Shown: in pieces, positions 54,545 through 61,534 of the stretch
Layout: the number at the start of each line of letters is the position of its first letter
How positions within the stretch are numbered: position 1 is the first letter of the stretch
Source of the DNA: CAWANF01 sp963783355
GTDB lineage: Bacteria; Bacteroidota; Rhodothermia; Balneolales; DATFMH01
Length of the DNA stretch: 64,000 bases
Direction: 5' to 3'
Assembly (NCBI GenBank): GCA_963783355.1
Contig: CAWANF010000005.1
Location: 1 to 64,000 of the forward strand
The notes under the pieces: generated by a model
The model's database searches: none
What the model saw: the letters and a program-made list of their open reading frames with translations, nothing else
Told to the model about the DNA's origin: nothing
Made by a program: the position numbers and the translations under genes

Positions 54545-54817
54545 ATGAAAAAACAAGAATATAAATTGGTTAAAGGTACTTTTGATTTAGATGAGGCCCG
54601 GGAAGTTTTAATGAGTTTGATTAATAGTAAAATAAATTTTCATGCAAAAAAAAATCTCAGTTCACGTGAGCGTTTCGGCACAATCGATCAGGATTCTGAA
54701 AAAAGAATTGAAGAGCTTAATATATCGAGAGAACAAATCCTTCAATTATTGAAACATGCTGATGAAACCAAACAAAAAATCACAATTGAATCTTCAATAA
54801 ATTTAGAAATAATCTGA
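54545..54817 (+). CDS. Small conserved-looking protein, unknown function
   Basis: 90 residues, mostly helical and charged: LVKGTFDLDEAREVLMSLINSKINFH, KNLSSRERFGTIDQDSEKRIEELNISREQILQLL. No signal peptide, membrane segment or cysteine. Codon use looks coding and the helices are amphipathic, so I regard it as real. Similar short proteins of about this size occur in Bacteroidota without assigned function. It stands alone between the LysR regulator and feoB; no operon partner. Confidence 0.6.
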   Translation: MKKQEYKLVKGTFDLDEAREVLMSLINSKINFHAKKNLSSRERFGTIDQDSEKRIEELNISREQILQLLKHADETKQKITIESSINLEII

Positions 54818-54942
54818 GATTGATTCTTTTGTGAAATTTGCCCTTATTGCTAACCCCCATTTTAATTATAGAAATCTATATTAACATCCCATTGGTACTA
54901 ACACAGGCTTAACCCGAGCTCAGGTTGTTCACCTAGTTCTTT

Positions 54943-57114
54943 TCACCCCAATCCCAGCAGTAAACCTCCCTGATACACAACAAAGGACAAAATATAGGCT
55001 AGTCCCGTCATATAGAAGAACATCACAACGGGCCATTTCCAGCTGTTGGTTTCCCGCCGGACGGTCGCCAGGGTGCTGGTACACTGAGATGCCAGTGCAA
55101 AAAAGAGCAGTAATGAAATAGCTATAAGTGTGGAATAAACGGGTTTCCCGGTCTGAGGATCACGATCTGAAATCATTTTTTCCTTTAGTGTTGTCGTATT
55201 TCCTTCGGAACCTCCGACGCTGTAAATGGTGTTGAGCGTTCCCACCATCACTTCGCGTGCTGCAAACGAACTGATGAGCCCGATTCCGAGTTTCCAGTCG
55301 AATCCAAGCGGTTTGATGGCGGGCTCCATCCAATGCCCCAGCTGGCCGGCATAACTGTGTGTTAACTGATAGGCTGCCTGTGTCTGGCTTGATTCATTAC
55401 TATCATACGGCTTGAAATTTGTCGTTGTCATAGCCGTCTTTTCAATTGGAATTGTCCCGGGCTTATGCACTTTAGGAAATGAAGCCAGAAACCAAAGTAC
55501 AATGCTGATGATCATGATCACTTTGCCGGCCTTCGTCACGAAAAGCCATCCACGATCCACCATATTCCGAAGTACTGAAAATATATTGGGCATCTTGTAA
55601 CTCGGCAATTCCATGATAAACGGGGCCGGACGCTCATTCGAAAACAGGTGTTTCATCACAAAAGCTGCCGCAATGGCCGCAACAATACCCAGGAAATATA
55701 ATCCAAAAAAAGTTACCCCCTGCAGGGATAAAAATCCCCACAAATAAGTATGAGGAACGAATGCTGAAATCATAAGGGCGTAAACGGGCAGGCGGGCAGA
55801 ACAAGCCATAAATGGAAGCACCATAATCGTGATAATCCGGTCCCGCCAGTTCTCAATCGTACGCGTCGCCATGATTCCCGGAACGGCACAGGCAAAACCG
55901 GAAATCAGCGGAACCACGGATCGTCCATGCAAACCGATTTTGCTCATAAAACCATCCATAATAAAAGCGGCACGGGCCATATATCCGGATCCTTCGAGAA
56001 TGGAGATGAAGAAAAATAGCAGCATAATCTGAGGAAGAAAAATCACTACCCCTCCCAGTCCGGCAATCACGCCCTGTACGATTAAATCATTGATCATTCC
56101 GGGTGGAATCAAATGAGACACAAAAGCTCCAAAATCAACAAAGACAAGGTTAATGAGATCCATAAACGGTTCTGCCCAGGTAAAAATGGACTGAAACATA
56201 ACCAACAGAATCAGGATGAGGATAATCGGTCCAAATACTTTGTGCGTCACCACCGAATCAATTTTATCGGACAGAGTGACTTTCTTTTCCTCAGACTCAT
56301 TATTTTCACCATGGCAGGCGGCTATAAATTCATAACGACCCAGCACCTCGGCAGCCATCCAGTTTTCGCCGGATATCTCCATATGTCGACGTGCTTTTTC
56401 TACAACGGTTTTAAGTGTTTCAAAATCAGGATCATTTTTCCTGTCCTCAAAAATGAAATTATTGCTTATCAAATGGAGCGCTTCAATATTCCAGGCCGTT
56501 TCCGGATGCTTAGTATAACGCTTCAGCCATTCATTCTTCACTATTTCAATAGACGCACGCAGCCCGTCAGATGGATTCCAAAGTAATGGTTTAGCTGGTT
56601 TCAGATCATGAACACGGATGGCTTCTTTGAGTTTTTCAATCTCTTTTTCCCTTTTGGCAGCCAGAGGAACGACAGGAATGCCCAGTTGTGCCTGAATTTC
56701 TTCCGGATTCACTGAAATGCCCCGCTCTCTGGCCACATCCATCATATTCAGGGCGATGATCATCGGGATTCCCAAATCCATGACTTGTGAAGCAAGATAT
56801 AGATTACGTTCCAGGTTGCTGGCATCAACAATAACAATGACTAAATCGGGTGAAAACTCATGCTCGAATTCACCGATCAGCGTTTCGTAGGCAATTCGTT
56901 CATCGATTGTCTTGGGATTCAGGCTATAAGCCCCGGGTAAGTCTATGACAGTATGGCGAATGCCATTCAATTGCAGCGTTCCGGCTTTTCGCTCAACCGT
57001 TATGCCGGGGTAATTCCCGATTTTTTGCTTCAGCCCGGTCAGATAATTAAAAATGGTGGATTTACCGGTGTTTGGATTGCCAACTAAAGCAATAGTCAAC
57101 GCTCTCCGACTCAA
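54943..57114 (-). CDS. feoB: Ferrous iron transport protein B
   Basis: Inner-membrane Fe(II) transporter of 723 residues. The cytosolic G domain has G1 GNPNTGKST (residues 12-20), G3 DLPGAYSL (about 58-65) and G4 NMMD. A helical spacer domain follows, then the membrane Gate domains with SGFACAVPGIMATRTIENWRDR and, later, FAAREVMVGTLNTIYSVGG and ASQCTSTLATVRRET. The start is a TTG at 57114; no in-frame ATG precedes the G1 loop. It lies four bases behind feoA, so the two are co-translated. Confidence 0.96.
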   Translation of the reverse strand: MSRRALTIALVGNPNTGKSTIFNYLTGLKQKIGNYPGITVERKAGTLQLNGIRHTVIDLPGAYSLNPKTIDERIAYETLIGEFEHEFSPDLVIVIVDASNLERNLYLASQVMDLGIPMIIALNMMDVARERGISVNPEEIQAQLGIPVVPLAAKREKEIEKLKEAIRVHDLKPAKPLLWNPSDGLRASIEIVKNEWLKRYTKHPETAWNIEALHLISNNFIFEDRKNDPDFETLKTVVEKARRHMEISGENWMAAEVLGRYEFIAACHGENNESEEKKVTLSDKIDSVVTHKVFGPIILILILLVMFQSIFTWAEPFMDLINLVFVDFGAFVSHLIPPGMINDLIVQGVIAGLGGVVIFLPQIMLLFFFISILEGSGYMARAAFIMDGFMSKIGLHGRSVVPLISGFACAVPGIMATRTIENWRDRIITIMVLPFMACSARLPVYALMISAFVPHTYLWGFLSLQGVTFFGLYFLGIVAAIAAAFVMKHLFSNERPAPFIMELPSYKMPNIFSVLRNMVDRGWLFVTKAGKVIMIISIVLWFLASFPKVHKPGTIPIEKTAMTTTNFKPYDSNESSQTQAAYQLTHSYAGQLGHWMEPAIKPLGFDWKLGIGLISSFAAREVMVGTLNTIYSVGGSEGNTTTLKEKMISDRDPQTGKPVYSTLIAISLLLFFALASQCTSTLATVRRETNSWKWPVVMFFYMTGLAYILSFVVYQGGLLLGLG

Positions 57115-57118
57115 ATGA

Positions 57119-57340
57119 TTACCCCTTCTCTAAAAACACGCATCGTGCTTCCGCTTCACGCAAGGTTAACAAATATCCCCTGATCCGAACTTCAATCGGG
57201 TAGCCAAGCGGTGCTGAACGAATAATTTCCAGTGGAAGTCCCGGCGTGATTCCCATTTCCATTAATCGCACCATTTCAGGACCGTCGACATGGGAAATAC
57301 AGGCCATTTGTGGGTGTTTCAATTCGGACAAGCACGGCAT
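57119..57340 (-). CDS. feoA: Ferrous iron transport protein A
   Basis: 73-residue cytosolic SH3-like protein needed for FeoB function. It shows VRLMEMGITPGLPLEIIRSAPLGYPIEVRIRGYLLTLREAEARCVFL, i.e. the G-hydrophobic core, RIRGYLLTLR and the conserved A-x-x-V end. The ATG at 57340 is one codon after a GTG. The gene opens the feoAB operon; about 480 bp of AT-rich DNA in front should contain its promoter, and I see no convincing Fur box. Confidence 0.93.
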   Translation of the reverse strand: MPCLSELKHPQMACISHVDGPEMVRLMEMGITPGLPLEIIRSAPLGYPIEVRIRGYLLTLREAEARCVFLEKG

Positions 57341-57343
57341 CAC

Positions 57344-57845
57344 ACGACCTCATTAATTTTGAATTGACAGCCGGAAACCCATATAAGACATGACTTATTG
57401 CTTACAGGATACCATCTGAAATTATTTCCTATTCCTATGTTTCTTCTTAACGTTTTCACAGTCCGCTTTGCTTCTATTTATATTCAATCTAAACAAATAT
57501 AAATCTTTTTTTCATCACTAAGAAACCAAATATAAAAAATTTCAGACAAAGATAGCTTTTATTAGAATTTGATTTTTGAATTGTCGTTTTTCAATAAAAA
57601 ATGGATACGGTTTAACTCTCATTATTAACAATCTTGTGATCTTTTATTCTTTTTCATAAACCCGAAATGCTTGCTGATTTTTCTATTTTGGATGACTTTA
57701 TAATTATCTGTAAGTCATATTAAACAAACGTTACGATTCTGTTATCTTATTGTTATTCAGTTGGTTTTAGATAATTGCGAATTTAATTTCATGGAACATT
57801 TCTATCCTTAATTCTCACTTGTTTTACACCAACTATTTAAGATCT
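57344..57845. other. AT-rich divergent promoter region, feoA / phosphatase
   Basis: About 500 bp between two genes facing apart. Long A/T tracts, no ORF, no RNA gene seen. It should hold promoters for both feoAB and the phosphatase; iron or phosphate boxes cannot be named with confidence. Confidence 0.5.
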
Positions 57846-58793
57846 ATGAAATCATTTTTCTCTTTTACCACATTAGTGGCTATATCTTTTATATATTCAG
57901 TAGCTTACGCCAGGCCGTCTCAAAACCCTCCCACCAAACTTAAAATTATTCCTCATTCCACCCAGTTCCTTGTTTTTGGCGACTGGGGCCGTAACGGTGG
58001 TTATCATCAAAAGGATGTCGCCAACATGATGAATATCGACGCCGGAAAACTTAACGATTCCTTTATCATTTCAACCGGTGATAATTTTTATGAAAATGGT
58101 GTTGCCAGCATTAATGACCCGCAGTTCCTATCATCATATGAAAACATATACAGTGGAGCGAACCTATTTGTAAACTGGTATATAACGTTAGGCAATCACG
58201 ACTATATGGGAAATGTTCAGGCTGAAGTTGATTATACGAACAAAAGCCGAAGATGGAATATGCCTTCCCGCTACTATACATTTACGAAACATCTGGAAGA
58301 TGGCAGCGGCGATATCCAGTTTTTTGTAATTGATACCTCTCCGTTAATCAGAAAATATCATCATGAAGAAAAATATCATAACGTCATAGGACAAGACACC
58401 ACAGCCCAAATGCAATGGCTCGAACATCAATTATCTGCTTCCAAAGCGCGCTGGAAAATTGTTGTTGGGCATCACCCGGTCTATTCCTCTATCGGAACTG
58501 ACGTTCCTTCTTATTTCAAAGATCGTTTTACCAGGCTTTTTACAAAATATCATGTCGATGTTTACTTCTGCGGACATGAACATAACATGGAATATCTGAA
58601 CCCCGGTGGTTATACTAAATATTTTATTTCAGGTGCCGGATCACAGGTCGAACCGACCGGTAAAGCTTCCTATACCAAATATGCCAAATCGGTTGCCGGT
58701 TTTATGGCCGTTTCAGTAACGGATCATAAAATGCTGGTTCAAATGATTAATTATAAGGGAACGGTTTTAAAAACGGTTACACTGAAAAAATAA
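57846..58793 (+). CDS. Exported metallophosphoesterase, purple-acid-phosphatase-like
   Basis: 315 residues from ATG 57846, which opens a signal peptide (SFFSFTTLVAISFIYSVAYA). The metallophosphoesterase signatures occur in order: VFGDWGRNG, STGDNFYENG, TLGNHDYMGN, VVGHHPVYSS and FCGHEHNMEYL. They fit the small tartrate-resistant/purple acid phosphatase type (Fe-Fe or Fe-Zn centre) that releases phosphate from esters. Faces a TonB receptor/lipoprotein set across a hairpin; phosphate scavenging together with them is possible. Confidence 0.9.
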   Translation: MKSFFSFTTLVAISFIYSVAYARPSQNPPTKLKIIPHSTQFLVFGDWGRNGGYHQKDVANMMNIDAGKLNDSFIISTGDNFYENGVASINDPQFLSSYENIYSGANLFVNWYITLGNHDYMGNVQAEVDYTNKSRRWNMPSRYYTFTKHLEDGSGDIQFFVIDTSPLIRKYHHEEKYHNVIGQDTTAQMQWLEHQLSASKARWKIVVGHHPVYSSIGTDVPSYFKDRFTRLFTKYHVDVYFCGHEHNMEYLNPGGYTKYFISGAGSQVEPTGKASYTKYAKSVAGFMAVSVTDHKMLVQMINYKGTVLKTVTLKK

Positions 58794-58811
58794 ATCGTAT
58801 AGAATAACAAG

Positions 58812-58839
58812 GTACGGATGCGGCATGCTGCGTCCGTAC
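58812..58839. repeat. REP-like palindrome GTACGGATGC-8-GCGTCCGTAC
   Basis: 10-bp arms (one G-T) around GGCATGCT between two convergent genes. There is no T-run. The shape (a GC-rich palindrome centred on GCATGC) recalls intergenic repeats of other genomes, but only one copy is present in the window. It may serve as a bidirectional transcription end. Confidence 0.5.
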
Positions 58840-58863
58840 GTTATCCCAACTCGATTTCCAATA

Positions 58864-59817
58864 TCATTTTTGCCGGTAAAAGTACAAAACCGGGGTAACA
58901 CTGTCTTTAAATTCACTCAGGGTGTAATATCCGTTTGTATCAATAGCTACAGATTCGCCCTGGGGCTCAACCGGACTATAAGGAGCTAATTCGGGAACGG
59001 TCGATAATAACTTTGCAATTCGCTCATTATTTGAACGTTTCCAGTAAAAGATTTTTTCATAGGTCCTAATCATAATTTTTCGTCCATCTGCTGAGATATC
59101 TCCTCCGGTTGCTTCCCTGAACGGAAAAGTTCCGGCATAAATCAAATGGGTGGTATCGCGAATACTTTGTGGATACGGCGCCACAAAAAGTTCCGAATTG
59201 GTACCGTATTTGCTAACCAGGTATAAATCTTTATAAATAGGGTCTAACAACAGGGTCTCCACATTATGATGAGGTTCATCAGATGGAAATGCCAAACGCA
59301 GGGTATCAACCACGGTTTTTACATCTATAAGTTTCCCTTTTTGATCTGATGAATACTTCGGCTCCGGAAAGCGATAAATTCTATAATTATTTCTATCCAG
59401 ATGATTATCACCACAATCCGACAAATAGACGTATGAAACGCCTTTTTGAGGGCCTGGACCCACTTCAATATCTTCCCAGTCGTAATTTAGGGTACCCTCA
59501 ATTCGATATTCGGCCATTAAAGTTCCATCTGTTTTATTAATCAGATAGATAGTATTGGGATTTCCGCTGTCGTTGTGCGACCACAAACCATTGGGATTCA
59601 CTTTACTCACAGCGAGTCCCGAAGCTTCTTTCATATATGCAACCTGTCCTACACCTGTACCATTCGGTGCATAATCCGTATCCCTGGCTAAAATCCGAAT
59701 ATTATAAGTCGCATCAAACGGTTGATAGGTTTTCCAATAAGTAGTTGTATCGACAATACCTGCCGAACATGCCACACAACATACCAAAGCTGAGATAAAA
59801 ATATATTTAAATTTCAT
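58864..59817 (-). CDS. Lipoprotein with predicted beta-propeller
   Basis: 317 residues. Lipoprotein signal FISALVCCVACSAG (lipobox VACS). The mature part shows propeller-type strands: ASGLAVSKVNPNGLWSHNDSGNP, IYLINKTDGTLMAEYRI, DWEDIEVGPGP with YVYLSDCGDNHLDR, NVETLLLDPIYKDLYLVSK, ATGGDISADGRKIMIRTYE, PQGESVAIDTNGYYTLSE. Similar propellers are annotated as PE-PGRS-like or esterase-like phytase domain proteins. The repeated acidic DWED and GGDIS sites may bind Ca. It follows the beta-helix gene by 92 bp on the same strand. Function unproven. Confidence 0.75.
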   Translation of the reverse strand: MKFKYIFISALVCCVACSAGIVDTTTYWKTYQPFDATYNIRILARDTDYAPNGTGVGQVAYMKEASGLAVSKVNPNGLWSHNDSGNPNTIYLINKTDGTLMAEYRIEGTLNYDWEDIEVGPGPQKGVSYVYLSDCGDNHLDRNNYRIYRFPEPKYSSDQKGKLIDVKTVVDTLRLAFPSDEPHHNVETLLLDPIYKDLYLVSKYGTNSELFVAPYPQSIRDTTHLIYAGTFPFREATGGDISADGRKIMIRTYEKIFYWKRSNNERIAKLLSTVPELAPYSPVEPQGESVAIDTNGYYTLSEFKDSVTPVLYFYRQK

Positions 59818-59836
59818 AGTTCTCCATTAATTATAA

Positions 59837-59864
59837 AGGCCGGACTGTATAAACAATCCGGCCT
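59837..59864 (-). terminator. Hairpin after the beta-helix gene
   Basis: AGGCCGGA and TCCGGCCT form a perfect 8-bp stem with a 12-nt loop. On the minus strand TTTATAATTAA follows, a weak terminator 45 bp behind the stop of the gene starting at 61508. Confidence 0.6.
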
Positions 59865-59909
59865 ATGCATCAGCATTATTAACACTAAGTCAGGATAAGT
59901 GAGAGTATG

Positions 59910-61508
59910 CTACTTAGTGCCAAAGGCGCCGATGAAACTCGAAGGATCCGGGGCCTTGTAGGTAACCCCATTTACTTTAACAGAAGTGAGAACCGGGGTC
60001 CAGCCTGTTTTTCCGGCATTAAGTGCTGGAGAACCTGATTGCAAGTGGAAATCCCAATTGGAATCCATTTGAGGATGAACATCTGTGGCTTCCGTTGAAT
60101 CATATTTTGTTACATCGAAATTCACAAACATCGGGTTATTCGCACCTGGTTTGCCGGTAATATCATGAGATGTTTCATATTGACCGGGTTGAAGTGTACC
60201 GTTGGTCGGGTAGAATTCATTCACTTCCCCTTGTGTGGTTCCATACATAAAATTATAACCTACAGAAACATTTTTGGTATCCGGATTGTTTGGAGGTGGC
60301 ACCAGACGAACGCCATATTTACTATCGACAATCAGGTTATTGTAGATTTTTCCACGTCCGCCTACTTCGATATTGATGGAACCGCCACGTCCTGTTTTCG
60401 TACGTCTCCATCCCGAGTTGATAACCGTATTGTTATAGCAGTCTACATCTGTTTGAATATTTGTACTACCGGCATTTGACCATTTCAAACCGTTGGTTGA
60501 CGATTCAAATACCAGGTTATAGGCTAGGATACCGGTTACACCGCTCTTAATATTGATGGATTCACCACCGGTAGTCCCGGTTTGTTCCAAGGTGTTATAA
60601 TCGAAAATCATTTTCCCACCACGAACCCGGATTCCATCATCAATGGTGTAAGATAGACGGGAATGTTCCATAATGAAGTAACCATTCACATTATCATAGA
60701 AAAGTCCGTAACGAGGATCTCCTTCACTTAATTCACCGGAAAGTACAATAGGATCGTTTGCACCAGCAGGAGCTCCAACATATTCGATATTGGTGTACTC
60801 AAGTACCATAGCCGGAGAATCAGAAGTAGCAAGAATACCGCCCCAAAGTCCGGCAAACATGTTTGAAGCCGTTCTCTGAGCCGCCGGAACAGTAAATGTG
60901 ACAGGCTGTGTAGCTGTTCCCATACTGTAAATACTACCCATAACAGTGATATCGGGCGCATTCGCTGTTCCATCGCCATCAACAATTACTGTAACACCCG
61001 GCTCGATAGTCAGTGACGAACCTTTGGGAACTATCACATTACCCTTAATTTCAACTGCCTGACCGGTTTTCCATGTACCGGAAACATGGTCGCCTTCATT
61101 AAATACTAATTTGGAATTGTTCGAAGCGCTGACGGAGAAATCGATTTTGGAATCAGCTGTCTGGTTGCTGCTGTCGGTTACTTTTACAGTTACCGTGTCG
61201 GTACCATCAGATGAAGGTGCTTTATATTCTATATTTGCAGAACCATCGGTACTTCCAACACCTTGTACATTTTTCACTGTAACAGTACCGGAAGAAGCGG
61301 TAGCTGTAATGCTTTTAATTCCTGCATCGGCATGAACCGTAATACTTACGGTTGTGTCTGCGGCATTCCCAACAGAAAAATTACTGGAAGGAAGCGTAAT
61401 CGTCGGCGGTGTATTTGATTTTGAACTGGTCGGACTGTTTTTACATCCGGCCATGAACAAACCAAATAAAGCCATCAATCCTAAAGTTGTTTTGAAAATA
61501 TGTTTCAT
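59910..61508 (-). CDS. Surface lipoprotein with Ig-like and parallel beta-helix domains
   Basis: 532 residues. Lipoprotein signal (LMALFGLFMAGCKNSPTSS). An Ig/cadherin-like region (TDTVTVKVTDSSNQTADSKIDF) at about 35-130 is followed by a right-handed beta-helix. Its rungs include AVEIKGNVIVPKGSSLTIEPGVTVIV, PDITVMGSIYSMGTATQPVTF, IMEHSRLSYTIDDGIRVRGG and VDCYNNTVINSG. It ends in a small cap that includes HLQSGSPALNAG, as in proteins described as 'right-handed parallel beta-helix repeat-containing'. Such proteins bind or depolymerise polyanionic polymers; no lyase active site is evident. It is transcribed behind the TonB receptor (26-bp gap), so it is probably its accessory surface protein. 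Confidence 0.82.
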   Translation of the reverse strand: MKHIFKTTLGLMALFGLFMAGCKNSPTSSKSNTPPTITLPSSNFSVGNAADTTVSITVHADAGIKSITATASSGTVTVKNVQGVGSTDGSANIEYKAPSSDGTDTVTVKVTDSSNQTADSKIDFSVSASNNSKLVFNEGDHVSGTWKTGQAVEIKGNVIVPKGSSLTIEPGVTVIVDGDGTANAPDITVMGSIYSMGTATQPVTFTVPAAQRTASNMFAGLWGGILATSDSPAMVLEYTNIEYVGAPAGANDPIVLSGELSEGDPRYGLFYDNVNGYFIMEHSRLSYTIDDGIRVRGGKMIFDYNTLEQTGTTGGESINIKSGVTGILAYNLVFESSTNGLKWSNAGSTNIQTDVDCYNNTVINSGWRRTKTGRGGSINIEVGGRGKIYNNLIVDSKYGVRLVPPPNNPDTKNVSVGYNFMYGTTQGEVNEFYPTNGTLQPGQYETSHDITGKPGANNPMFVNFDVTKYDSTEATDVHPQMDSNWDFHLQSGSPALNAGKTGWTPVLTSVKVNGVTYKAPDPSSFIGAFGTK

Positions 61509-61534
61509 ATCGAGTTGTTTTATTTATTTAGAGG

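Noticed and set aside
54880..54942. Terminator after feoB
   Set aside because: AACCTGAGCTCGGGTT is a palindrome without loop or T-run, so a terminator is not supported.
57700..57780. Pho box before the phosphatase
   Set aside because: CTGTAAGTCAT resembles half of an E. coli Pho box, but the second half and phase do not fit.
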